The notes under the pieces were generated by a model. It worked only from the letters and a program-made list of their open reading frames with translations. It was not told where the DNA came from and did no database searches. The position numbers and the translations under genes were made by a program. A DNA stretch of 64,000 nt from Psococerastis gibbosa (Eukaryota > Arthropoda > Insecta > Psocodea > Psocidae), in assembly GCA_963971405.1 (NCBI GenBank), contig OZ020484.1, positions 26,558,770 through 26,622,769 of the forward strand, given 5' to 3'. This document shows, one piece after another, positions 13,401-23,912 of the stretch (position 1 is its first letter; each line of letters starts with the position of its first letter).

Positions 13401-16165
13401 GATTATATAATGAAAGAATTGTATTAATTATGCACCGTTGCACTCATTGGTGAGACACAACAAAATTCCACAGCCTTCACTGCAGCAGAGCTGAGGAGCT
13501 TAAGAAAAGCACCGTAACTTGACCGGTAGGGCTAGGGCATGTTGCTGACTTCCCAAATCGAGCAATAGTCAAGAACAAGGATCAAAACCTCAGGCCTAAG
13601 CCCTTGACGATTTGTGTCTTTTTCTTCAAGTAACAGCCGGCTGGCCGGCATCGATGCTTCCACATCTACTCCCCTCGATCCTGGCACGCCCTCTTCAGCT
13701 CCACATATTATGTATTGGCCCCTAAATCCTCCGTCACTTGCTGTAGATATTCTTTTCTCGGGTACCCAGTTCGTTTGACGCCTTCTATAGTTCCTTCTAA
13801 TGATGCAGCTTAACAAGTTCTCGTGTCGTAGCAAATGTCTCATCTAGTGAGTTTTGTCGTGTTGTGCCACAGATTATTTATTGTTTTTTTTAATTACATT
13901 TACATGATTACATGATTTACATAGTCTGAATTAAAATAAGCTAACTCAATGTAAAATTCAAAAACAGATTTAGCATTATAAAAAAAATCAAGTAGATTAA
14001 CTCACCTTAGCTCCATTCTTCTTGGCTGAACGTAAGAGGGACGCACAAAACGAAGAAGGATCAACAACACCATCGCCTGGGTTGTAAAGCCCTCCCTCTA
14101 TGACGCTTTCATTTAGCAGGGGAAACACAGCTTTCGCTTCAGCAGGGTCGACAATACGAGCATCGATGTTGAAACTATGGCCCAAAGTAGCCAATCGCCG
14201 GTATTCCTTCATGCGTTCCTGAAATTAAAATGATGAATTCATTTTCAGTGAAGAAACCTCTGAAATCGGTTTAAAAAAACTTATAAAACTTTCAGGATCC
14301 AGGTTATAATAATAATCCTAATCTTTAAGCGCCCAAGATTGCATTTGGGCGTACTGCCAGTGTCAATTAACGACTTAGCCCGTTTCCACCCATAAGTTAT
14401 TAAACAACAACAAAAAATAGAAATCATTTCACAAACTTGAAAATCAACTGCAGATTAATTGAAAAAATAACAATTTAATGTATAGCCTAAATAACTTATT
14501 CTCACGTCACTAGCCGAGCTTTATGCTCGGTCTCCTGGTACTATGTACCTAAAACGTGGAGTAGTAGGCCTGTAAACGTTCTCAACGTTATCCTAAAACT
14601 AGTATAAGTTCCTGCCATCTGCATAATTATCTACATGGGACTACGTACACTTCACTATTTTAGGCCTATATCGTCTTAGGAGCTCTGCAAACTGCACCAT
14701 AATGCGCTCAGCTTTATTTCAAATTCTGCAAAAGGTTACTTTATAACAAAAGTCCACACCAGTGCAATCAATAGTTTTTAAAGAAATGAAATAAAACAGG
14801 AAGCACCAACCCATTTCCTCTTTAAGCAGAAATGGGAAAAGCGATTTACCTGATTGTGAGCGATGTAGAGTCCACCATTGTTAATCCAGCCGGGATGGAT
14901 CCCAGTCTCTTCTTCAAGGGAGCAGAGTAGGTCCCTTGTGGCCTGAAGAAGTTGTATTTCAACATCATTGGGACGAAGAGTCCAGATAAGACCAGAAGTG
15001 TGCCAGGTGGTACCTGCAGTTACTTGATGTCTTTCAAGCAGGACAGCTTGAACACCTCTTTTTGCCAAATGGTACAATGTGCTGCAGCCACTGATGCCCC
15101 CGCCTTCAAAGAAAATTACTAATCTTGCACTGAGGTTATATATTAACATGAGAAATGCGAATGTTACTCTCTCGGGTGTAAACTAACGGAAAAACAAGTG
15201 AACCAACAGCAGTAGGTAGCCTAAAAGGTGAATGGAGAATGAAATTACCAAATTGCTTAAGGCGGCGTTTCTAATGACCTCATTTTGCAGAATGCACATG
15301 ACGTTGACGTGGTAGCAGACATCATTAAAGTCTTTAATGTCTGCTACCACGTCAACGTCATGTGCACTCTGCAAAACGAGGTCAATGGAAATGCCGTCTT
15401 AACCTAAAAACGACAAGAATTGATGCTGCCGTTAGGAAGCATTCCTTTCGCCTATTGGCCAATCGACAGTAAAGTTGTCCTACCATACGCTTATTATTAT
15501 TATATCATACTGCTGACTTTGAGCACACCCTATCTTAACTTGACATGGCTTATTTACCAATAATAACGACATCGGCGTGGTCCGGGACGACAGGAGCACT
15601 GCTGACTACAGCATCAGTTTTCTTATAACGACATTGCACCCACCGAAGAATCTGTGTTGCTGTTTTTGATCGGTTCTGCAGGAAAAAATAAATGTCATGT
15701 ACTGTATAATTATTACAATGTTATAGTACAACAAACTAGCATTACTTTTGCATCGTATTTCTAAAGAAGCACCTAAGTACCTATTATGCCTTTGCCCAAA
15801 TATGAAATTCGCTTATAAAGAAAATGGCTATGCCATGATACACAGCGTTTTAATCAGAGCACAAATAGAAAAACATAGTCCGATCGTATACTTCACAGAA
15901 CACCATAATACACCCACTTTTTTATTAATTTGTTCCTTTATCAGTTGTAATTTCTATTGCCACGCGTAACACTTCAATCTATTTCCAAAGTAGGCCTACA
16001 AATTTTCTTATTCGTGAATTTCCCAACGTTCTCCAGCTTTTTTTAAATTTGAGGTACATACATATACATTCTTACGCACAGGCTATATGCAGCCTAGCTT
16101 GTTTACGGGTAGCAAAACCAAAAAAAAATGCATTAACTTACGTGTACAATCGATCTATGAAGCAT
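4410..16165 (-). CDS. SARDH: sarcosine dehydrogenase, mitochondrial (16 coding exons)
   Basis: FAD- and folate-dependent mitochondrial enzyme that oxidatively demethylates sarcosine to glycine. Coding exons in gene order: 16165-16142, 15675-15558, 15103-14850, 14218-14006, 13296-13173, 12047-11842, 10973-10814, 10104-9818, 8817-8620, 8380-8132, 7800-7652, 7031-6953, 6597-6420, 5874-5712, 5083-4976, 4581-4410. They total 2682 nt, 893 residues plus stop, against about 918 in mammals. The N-terminus is Arg/Lys-rich without acidic residues for its first 28 positions, as in a mitochondrial presequence. The FAD-binding GGGISG motif is at 48-53. His82 in GTTWHTSG is the family's covalent flavin attachment site. 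[22 protein letters not shown], the aminomethyltransferase-like C-terminal half ([27 protein letters not shown]) and the final SPFDSSNKR all follow in order. Introns 7 and 8 use GC donors. Position 740 is Phe where I recall Asp in mammals (RALFSL). Confidence 0.97.
8818..9817 (-). other. SARDH intron 8 with GC donor
   Basis: Exon 8 ends CAT GAG and the next bases are GCATGT; exon 9 starts GAA TTG after TTTTAG. Only the GC border keeps phase 0 and gives the family's H-E-E-L-L junction. The nearby GT sites shift phase, and at least one creates a stop at the junction. The intron carries a LINE reverse-transcriptase relic at 9181-9430. Confidence 0.75.
9181..9430 (+). pseudogene. non-LTR retrotransposon reverse transcriptase relic
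   Basis: A 70-codon open stretch reads [17 protein letters not shown] followed by [12 protein letters not shown]. These are the RT finger/palm motifs of LINEs (the C..yR.ISLms..KI and QfGFRkg.gT blocks). It is broken before the YxDD block, so it is a dead 5'-and-3' truncated fragment in SARDH intron 8, on the strand opposite the gene. The clade cannot be assigned from this length. Confidence 0.7.
10105..10813 (-). other. SARDH intron 7 with GC donor
   Basis: Exon 7 ends CCT TTG CTA G and is followed by GCAAGT, the classic GC-AG donor; exon 8 begins GT GAA GAT after GTTCAG. The joined codon is Gly, giving the family junction (KPLLGED). Using the GT two bases further on would put a stop at the junction. 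Confidence 0.85.
12661..12843. mobile_element. foldback MITE-like element, SARDH intron 5
   Basis: The arms of about 75 bp are near-complementary: AACTTTGTCAAGTATTACTA on the left and TAGTAATACTTGACAAAGTT on the right. A second inner block follows (CGGCCAGTTTCGGCATTAGG, matched by CCTAGTGCTGAAACCGGTCG). A loop of about 35 bp carries no ORF. Non-autonomous inverted-repeat element; superfamily not assignable. Confidence 0.75.
15261..15398. mobile_element. foldback MITE, GACGTGGTAGCAGACAT-core family, copy 1
   Basis: A near-perfect hairpin in SARDH intron 2. Its ends are GGCGGCG and GCCGTC, flanked by TAA and TTA. The centre holds TTGACGTGGTAGCAGACAT and its complement around a short loop. The GGC termini with 3-bp TAA/TTA flanks resemble PIF/Harbinger MITEs (inference). 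No coding capacity. Confidence 0.8.
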
Positions 16166-16440
16166 TGTGAATAGAAGCCCCTTACATCCCTCTCGGAGAG
16201 CTTTTGAACAGATTCAGCTGCAATACAGAGGAGATGTAATTAATTAGAACATTAGACTTTGGAATTTGGGCGGTTCAACAAGTATCCCTCGGCACCACAG
16301 GGTTTCTTATCACTCACATAAGACGCAATGCCCGATAAACATTTTATATCTTTTTACATTCACTTATATGCCAAGTGCTAGGGCTGAACTGCAGGCTACT
16401 AGTGGGGTCACAGGTGGCGGATAGTGAACGGCCATCAGAT
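16166..16440. other. upstream region of SARDH
   Basis: Minus-strand sequence just 5' of the SARDH start codon, presumably 5' UTR and promoter. A TTGCAGCTGAATC stretch (16208-16222, minus) could be a splice acceptor of a 5' UTR exon. No strong TATA or other motif is visible. Confidence 0.3.
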
Positions 16441-16741
16441 ATGATGGTTAGCTGCGAATAAGATGAATAAGCAGTCCCCGACCAAGCAGTACCGAGTGGG
16501 GTCCGGTTAAAGATCCCCCACCTAGCTCCTTGGAGCTAGGGCATGGGCACCCTAAAGGCGGAAGAATTCAACAGAGGAGTCAACGGCATAAGGATGCAGA
16601 AGGCAACGGGAAACCACTGCATTAAAGGTCCTTCGGGGCATCCCTTGTACAATCATCATGAGCGATAGCTCAAATGATCGCCAATCTTCAACGTTGAAGG
16701 GGCACGAGAAGAAGAAGAAGAAGAAGAAGAAGAAGAAGAAG
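16441..16741 (+). mobile_element. retroposon 3' segment ending in an (AAG)n tail
   Basis: About 270 bp of moderately GC-rich sequence, including GGCAACGGGAAACCACTGC, runs straight into a (GAA/AAG) microsatellite of about 33 bp at 16709-16741. A simple-repeat 3' tail attached to unique sequence is typical of LINE or SINE 3' ends. No ORF. Family not identified. Confidence 0.5.
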
Positions 16742-16822
16742 ATATGCCAAGTATAACTTAGTGAAAATATTATGATCGAGTAAAATGCCAGCATTTTCTG
16801 GGGTGCAAGGGGCGTAATAGGT

Positions 16823-17041
16823 CAGGACATGTAGCGTAGTGGTACGGACTTTGACTTTCACCCGAAAGGTTGTTGGTTCGAGTCCCACACTGGCTACATT
16901 TTCTGGCCATGCTACGGAGGGCATGTAAAGCAGGCGGTCCCGGGCCTTCCTAGTTGAGTGTAAGAGAGGGCTTTATAGCTCTAACTCCGCTAGGTTGGCT
17001 TAGTAATAGAAACAATAAAATGTCCTTATTTATTTATTTAA
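16823..17041 (+). mobile_element. tRNA-derived SINE, family A, copy 1
   Basis: A pol III A-box-like TAGCGTAGTGG is followed by a B-box GGTTCGAGTCC. A body of about 110 bp ends in CTAGGTTGGCTTAGTAATAG and then an AT-rich tail. A second near-full copy at 57966-58190 and a 3' fragment at 28283-28400 confirm a dispersed family. Confidence 0.85.
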
Positions 17042-17525
17042 TACTTCACACTAGATTACCTATAAAAAGGTAAAACCGTCACCGGAGCCTACTACGCCTC
17101 TTTCCTTGATCGCTACAAAGCCAAAATACCTGCTGCACACCCCCATTTGGCATTTGGAGTGACGATGGGCCGGCCCACTCGATCATAGCATTGTGGCCTC
17201 AAAATGTCTGAAATTAAGGTACAAGCTTCTACCCCACCCACCATATTCAAAATCTGCTGATTTTTTGTTCCCAATTTTGAAGAAATTGCCCGGGGGCAAG
17301 AAATTTGGCCTAAATAATGACGTTATACGACAGGCAAAAACCCATTTTACAACCCTCGGTCATGATTACTTTCTCGATGTTGTGCATTAATCAACAAGGA
17401 GACTATGCTGAAAAATAGGGGTATGGTTTTTTAATAAATAGTAACTGTTAAAGTTGTCCACGGACTTACCGATAACGTTTACATTAAAGGTAGATTTTAA
17501 ATAGGCAGTCTATTTGTTTGTTTCA

Positions 17526-17753
17526 CGACTTGCCACCCAAGCTAAATCTCATAAATATTAGCTCTTTGCCTTTTGAGAGAAGGTCCGCTCCAGCCTCAAC
17601 TGCTCCGCTACCCGAAGATGTCAGCTCACTAACTTTTCCCATGATGTTTGGTGCTTGAAATGGGCTCTGAGGGAGGGAAATTTGAGGGCTGCGGCTGTGT
17701 GGGTGAGTCCTTGTTGTTGGGGATGACAAAGCCATATACGAGTATATCGGCAT
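17526..17753 (-). other. unidentified exon-like open stretch
   Basis: A minus-strand open frame ends ...ELTSSGSGAVEAG..., then ...KGKELIFMRFSLGGKS and a TGA. Codon choice looks coding-like over its last 55 residues, and several AG acceptors precede it (for example CCGCAG). It could be the last exon of a gene whose early exon is at 22970-22875, but no linking exons were found and I do not recognise the protein. Confidence 0.25.
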
Positions 17754-17782
17754 TGTAGCTAGGCTACTGGACTTTTTCTCTT

Positions 17783-18350
17783 GTTGCTTTCCTATTCATA
17801 CGTCCGTATTATAAGGAAAGCTTTGTCTATGATGGTCGAAATGTTTTATTTCGAAATTTCAATGGATTTACACGTTTTGAGGTCCCAGGATCTCCAAAAA
17901 GTGGTTTTTACGAAAGCTCTGTCTGTCTGTCGATTTGTGGGCAAACTACTGAATTTTGATGAAATTCTGCATATAAGTTAAAACAAATCATATCCCGGGC
18001 CTCATTTTCTTATTCAATTTTTTGGGGTTCCCCAGAATTAAAAAAAAAACTGCTTTCTCAGAAACTGCTCCATTGCTGATTTCTTTACAATTCGGTGTAT
18101 ATTGTAGTGCTTATTAATGCAAGAAAACCCCATTAGGTCGCAACCCCCAATGCTTCAGGGGGCAAAACAATAAAAAAAACTCAATATTCATGAAAAATTG
18201 CAAGAAAAATAATTTTTCAAAAGAATCTTTTTACCGATGCCGATGCTTCCCAACTTCACATGTATGTTTGAGGTGCTAAAAAGAGTAAAAGTATCAAACA
18301 GGTTGTTTTCCTAAGCAAGGTTTTGGTTTTGAAGAAAAAAATATTTGTAT
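17783..18350 (+). repeat. dispersed repeat of about 0.55 kb, unknown type, copy 1
   Basis: Starts TTGCTTTCCTATTCATACGT, passes ATAAGGAAAGCTTTGT and TTACACGTTTTGAGGTCCCAGG, then a GTCTGTCTGTC run and a long AT-rich body. The same order is seen at 61343-61830 (+) and 35237-35852 (-). No ORF, terminal repeats or tRNA-like head is visible. Confidence 0.7.
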
Positions 18351-18574
18351 TATATTGACGATTTGTGTAAGAGGAAATTTTAATTTTTTTCGTGGACCAT
18401 GTAAAGGAGGTTTTATGTCTCCTATAGGCCTTTCCGCTGAACATTTCACATTAAACTAAGAAACTAAATTTAGAAAAACCTGGAGGTAATGAGCAAAGTC
18501 CAGAAGAACTACGCCCATCATCTGCCATGAAAAAAGTAATATCTGGTTCGTTCCTAATGGCGATGGTAAATTAC

Positions 18575-18662
18575 TATTGTAAGTTAATTGTAAGAGTGGG
18601 CCGAAAGGCCCAAAATTCGCCCATATGGAAAATAAAGACAATTTTCTTTCTTTCTTTCTTTA
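18575..18662 (+). mobile_element. retroposon 3' tail with (CTTT)n
   Basis: A GTAAGAGTGGGCCGAAAGGCCC segment is followed by AATAAAGACAATTTT and a CTTT microsatellite. The GGCC-loop plus AATAAAGAC arrangement recurs at 56800-56868 with an (ATT)n tail, so both look like related LINE/SINE 3' ends. Confidence 0.5.
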
Positions 18663-20720
18663 TTGCAGGATAACTGATACGGTCATTTTTAAGTGAACAA
18701 AAACAACTAGTTACATTTATAATCTCTCGAATTGCGACCAGACATTCGCAGTCTGTTACGATAGTCGGATAAAAGCGTGAACCTTGACATTGAGGTGGTA
18801 GTTATCCTTGGCCAACGGCCACAGTCGTTATACAACATCTGGATAAAAAATGACAGGCCTCTGGGTCTTCTAATATTATTTATAGAATATACTGTATATG
18901 GCAGGGACCCATTTAGTAGAGAGACCATCAGTATCAACAAAATTAACTAATTTTTTTAATGGAAGCATCTCTGGATCACCATAACATTGGCTGGTTTATA
19001 TTTTTTATTTAAGCTAATATTTAAAGTTATAAAGATTTGGCCTGCTCAATTGGTCGAGGACTATTTCATACACACTATAATATTTATTATTAGGTGTTTT
19101 TCATTTTAGATGCAATAATTTTTCCATGAATTTGATAATTCCGTAAATTTCTGTCGCCTATCAGTTTCACAGAAAAAACCATGCACCAAAACTAAAAAAA
19201 AAAAAAAATCATCATAGTACTGCATGCAGTAGTCCTCAAACATTTGAGTAGAAAAAATCTTCATAACTTTAAGGTTTAACTTAAATAAAAAAAAAATGCA
19301 ACCTTTTTTAGGGTGATCCAGGGGTGGCCCATGTGAACAGCCAGCTTCCTCTTAGGTATTTTCGAAGAGGAGATCCATATTTTTTCTTATTATATAATCT
19401 TTGTACCCAATGGGGGATGTGAGCACCATGATTCCCTTTTAAACTAAATTTACTATTTTTCAACATTTCACAGCTGGTTTCCCCAACTCGCTCCATAAAT
19501 TTCTTCAAAAAGTTCACATACTTGACAATGTTTAGGGTCTTTATGTATTTCATGTTTTTCTTCTTAATCAACTTGCAACTTTAGGTACATATTAGCCTAC
19601 ATCAATTGTCAACTTAATCTAAATTCTTTCCATTGATTGATTTGATATTGATATCTCATCTTCATTAGTAAGAAACGTATCATAGCTTTTGTAGGTATAT
19701 TATAAAAGTTACTTAGTCAAATTTTAAATATAACACGGGTACTAGATTAATATGAAAGTATATCACTCGAGCGCCCTAAACGATAGGTGTCCTTGACCTC
19801 TACATCTCTCCCAAGTAATCATTCTATTGAGCAGCACTAAATCAACAAGTCGCTATCTCTCTTCTAAACGAAAACAGCGCTGATATTCACTACACCATAC
19901 AAGATGTAAGCAGTGGAAATAGTCCAGACTGAAAAAATCGTCAATTTTCTTGTCTTTAGAGAGAATTAGACTGATTACCATAATTACAGCAAGGCTGGCT
20001 ACACCAAATCGTAGTATTCCTACCATTCTCATTTCGCGGTATTCTCATATGTGGGCGAATAGAAAATACTTTGCCGTACATCAGACTAAACAAGGCTGAG
20101 GCTTTGTAGCGTTATGCCTATTGGTACTATATAATTAAGTCATATTTAAAACTGCATCCATGTAGGAATAGTGAGTGTCATACTACACAGAAATTATTAT
20201 TAGGCCTACGGAATTTAGTGACTTAAAGCACGCTTGAACAAGCATGGCCAGATACGGTTGGGGTGTGCCAATTGAACAGCCCAATCGGAAATCGGAATAT
20301 TTATTGTGAAATTCGATTTAATACAAAAAACGAGTGGCGTTGATATCCCGGGGACTCCAATTGGACCTTAACAAAATGCTGTAGGTAAAAAATGAACCAA
20401 TTTAAGGAATCAGTAATATTTTTTCTTACACTTAAGTAAGTAAGGTAAGTTTTGACAACCCTTCGGACGATGAAAATCAACCATCAGCTATTTATTTAGC
20501 AAATCAAATTTACCAGCGGGTCCACCGTGCCATTTAAATAATAACTTATTGTGGGGTTAAAAGTGTAAAAAAACCAATTTTAGAGTACCGGTAGCCCTTT
20601 GCAATCTAAAATTATTTTTTTTTTACATTTTTAAGGCGCAATGAGTTTTTCTTTAAACGGCACGTCCACTGTAGGATAGGCCTAAAGAAGGCGTACTATG
20701 GCATCTAAAGAATAGCTTTT

Positions 20721-20805
20721 CCTGGGGCTATAAATATAAATAAGACAATTTTTATAACCCTAAGTGTTATTCTAAAATTGTTCTGTATACATTTTTAACC
20801 CCAGG
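20721..20805. mobile_element. small palindromic MITE (CCTGGGnTTAAAAATGTA family), copy 1
   Basis: Termini CCTGGGGCTATAAATATAAA and ATACATTTTTAACCCCAGG are inverted repeats around a CTAAGTGTTATTCT-like core. Related copies with the same core lie at 41480-41561 and 58545-58628. Confidence 0.65.
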
Positions 20806-22109
20806 ATAAGTTATGTGTTCAAACTGGCTGTGTTGGTGAAAAACAGAAAAATATATTAATCCCAACGGTAGCTCCGATAAATATTATCACAAATAGTCTA
20901 TAACGAAGTTCTGGCAATCGATTGGTGGTTCAAAGTCGAGGTCGTACTTACCACAACGCGCACTCGAGAACAGCTAACCGATTACTGCGACAAGACTATA
21001 ACTCTAATATGTCTGACATGTAAATAATGCCCAACATATGACGGCGCCATTGGACACCGGTTTAGCCTTGGGATTATACAATTTAACAGCCTCACTCAAC
21101 TTATACATAAAAGAATTTCGGGCTGTACCACGCCACACACCTATAACGCATTACATGTAGTAGGTACCCTTCTTGTTTTATAACTTGCTCCCTCGAAAAT
21201 TAAGTTTTCAAAAAATTTAACTTACAAAATGCAGCAATTCAATAAAAGTGATAGAAGGGTCTTCAATTATCACTAAAAAGCCGTTTGAAAAATTTCTAAC
21301 GCGCTCTCTTATGCTACGTTGAGTCTCCGCATTTGCATTTTGTATTATTTTTATTGACTGGTTTTTTGTGAACGTAGGATGTAGTACAACTTCGGTTTTC
21401 AGACATTAATGAATTTCTAGCCATTGGCACTCCTCGATATCAACCCACACCGACTACAAGTGTCAATGGGCAAGCTCAGACATGCTTACCAGGTGTTAGC
21501 TTGACTTAACCAAGTACGGGAACTAGTAGGTAACCTTGGAGTTGATATGTTGAGCATGACAGATGGCAGGTACCGACGAAAGGCGCAACGTCAAGAACAA
21601 TATTATAAAGCTCTTGAGTTTTTGAATAAACAAAAGTTTACTCTGAATTAAATATTGCGCTCCTGTGCAAGAACCATTTAACAATAAGTGTGTTAATGTT
21701 ATTTAGGCTAAGGAACACATCTCAAAATATTTTGTAAGCAAGATGTCTTTTTCACGATATTAATTAATTTATAATTTCACAGCAGCAAAGATATAAAAAA
21801 GGTCAGATGAAAAAATCATGAAAAAAAATCTGAAATTTATATTTCCTCACCTGAAATTGGTAAATGAGGTAATATTACACTCTAAAACAACGATAAAGTT
21901 CATTAAACAGATTTCATAGAATAGTAGTAAATCAGTAGGGGAAATAGACAGCTTTTAGAGGAAGCTTGCATTTTTCTATGCATTTGTTTTTCTCGCCACT
22001 TTCATAGCATTCAGGGAATGATAAATTATTTATTTCGACAAAAATACGTGTATATTCCTTTTTCACAAATTATTTTGAAATCTGTCCCTTAATACTACAG
22101 TATAGAGTT

Positions 22110-22241
22110 CTATATAGGAGAGATGGGACGTTCGTTTCCCGCCAAAAAAATTGTTTTTTTTTTTATTTCTGAGGTGACGTCTCCTATGACCAGCCATTGA
22201 AAATACGTAGCAGGGTTCAAAAGATATTCTCTCCTATATAG
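22110..22241. mobile_element. short MITE with CTATATAGGAGAGA termini
   Basis: Left end CTATATAGGAGAGA and right end TCTCTCCTATATAG are inverted (GATATTCTCTCC on the inner right). The interior of about 105 bp is non-coding. Single copy in the window. Confidence 0.6.
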
Positions 22242-22419
22242 TGTTAGCTACAATACATGTCAGTTACACAAAACATACCATATTTGAAGCGAAACCTCGC
22301 TGATTCACAATAGGCCATGCGTGAACAAGAGCTCAACATGGTGAAACATGTATGTATTCCTATCATAAGGCAAAAGAGCAGCTTTGGCAACTAAACTCCT
22401 TGGTAAGTTATTTTTTATT

Positions 22420-22720
22420 GTGTGTAGACTCGCATCAGTACTTGGTTTACTCATGCTTTCGCCTGTTTCATTGCGTCAATGGTAAGCTTGTGTTAGCTTG
22501 TCCATTATCGATTGTAGCCGGTGTAGGTTGACATCGAGAACGTTTGCCAATGGCCAAAAATTCATACGGAAACAATACAAATAATAATGTCCAAAATCCA
22601 TGGGGTCGTTGGCATTGGAGAAGGGACCTATGGGCCTGGGTCCATAAAACGGCTTTCAAAAATAAAATAAAATGAAGAGGTCAATCCGATACATTCATTC
22701 AATTGTTTGTATGCGATTAA
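22420..22720. mobile_element. fragments of SINE family B
   Basis: A TGTGTAGACTCGCATCAGTAC piece (minus sense) and a GGTCAATCCGATACATTCAT piece (plus sense) match the two ends of family B (see 25039-25190), separated and rearranged. Broken relic. Confidence 0.45.
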
Positions 22721-22874
22721 CCATTTAAAAAAATATATATATAAAAACGTAATTTTGTGTTGTATTAGTAAGTTATTTTGTGTTATTTTAAGAAATATAC
22801 TACAACAGACCTCATCTGATTAGTTCAAATATTAGCCTCATGCTTAATTATGAAAAAAAATGCTGAATAAACTT

Positions 22875-22970
22875 ACCACTTTCGGTGTCCTTTGAAGCAC
22901 GAAGTGGCGAAATCCATTCATAAACATGCCTCCAATTGGGAAATTAGTGGGCTGATTACGATTGAGAAAT
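22875..22970 (-). other. unidentified exon-like stretch with strong splice borders
   Basis: On the minus strand TTGGGCTTAG is followed by an open frame encoding LFLNRNQPTNFPIGG and MFMNGFRHFVLQRTPKV, then GTAAGT. The acceptor tract and donor are good and the residue mix looks protein-like, but I do not recognise the family. It could equally be a first coding exon starting at the internal ATG. Downstream exons (lower coordinates) were not found. Confidence 0.35.
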
Positions 22971-22979
22971 AGCTAAGCC

Positions 22980-23912
22980 CAAGAAGGCAAAGGAAATGAT
23001 TTGTTAATGGGTTTCAAAAGTAATATATTCAAGCTGGCACTATTTTTTACATTTGTTTAATATTTACAATTGATTTACACAGAAATTAAATATGTATTAG
23101 TTTTATGCAGCAATATTTTCAACAATTGCATTGCATTGTCATAAATAATACAATGAAACAAAAGGAAATTTGACGAATGGCGATCTATTGAATTGGTATA
23201 CGAATTTATGATAGAATACATCCAATAGGATACAACCGATTTTTTTTTCTGGCTTACCCATTCGAAACTACAAAGATTTTTTATTCAAATGTAAATAAAT
23301 ATAAATATTATATCAACTCATATTTTAAATGTATTTTTCTTATTTATAAGTAACTTTAACGTTATATACGCTATGACGCGGAAGTTTTGTGTTTACATTT
23401 ACCCAATCGAGGGGCTGCAGACCGTTATTAATATGATGGTGCTAGTGAGCTTACGAAAGCTACTTACGGAATTTCACTGGGTGCGTGAGGCTAAGCAAGC
23501 TAAGTATAGAAATCCAAATCTATAACGTCGAATTTCTCGTTTAGCCGTGAGCCTCCTAATGTTCCCGAAGGAAATATGCATTTTAAAAATTAGAATAACA
23601 AATTAAAAATTGCGTTTTAAGTCAAATTAATAGCCAGTTTATCTTAATTTACAAGGAACCTAACAAAAATTATCATCAGAATCCTCCCATCTCTAGTGCT
23701 TGTATACCCCATTCAGATTCCAATTGCCAAATGCGTATTTGTATGTAACAAAAACATGTCAATAAATTTTTGCCGACATACTAGTGTAATCAGCACAAAC
23801 AAAAATGTAAGGTACTATTTTACTATTATTGAGAAGTTTTCTTATTTTAATATTTAAAAAAAATGAATAAAGACACCTGATAAGTTAGGGAAAAATAAAA
23901 GGAGGGGCTGGA
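22980..23912. other. region downstream of MTMR
   Basis: The 3' flank of the MTMR gene; AT-rich. A minus-strand ATTCC/GTAAGTAG donor at about 23466 could end a 5' UTR exon of the unidentified gene at 22875-22970. No other signal. Confidence 0.3.

Larger units (their letters stand above)
18351..22870. other. gene-poor AT-rich region
   Basis: No convincing exon. It holds a retroposon tail with (CTTT)n at 18575-18662, a small MITE at 20721-20805, a palindromic block at about 20555-20635, and a 132-bp MITE at 22110-22241. Short open frames such as 19308-19571 (-) lack family motifs or splice context. Confidence 0.5.

Noticed and set aside
19308..19571. 87-codon open frame on minus
   Set aside because: Lys/Asn-rich, no family motif, no splice context; expected by chance in AT-rich DNA.
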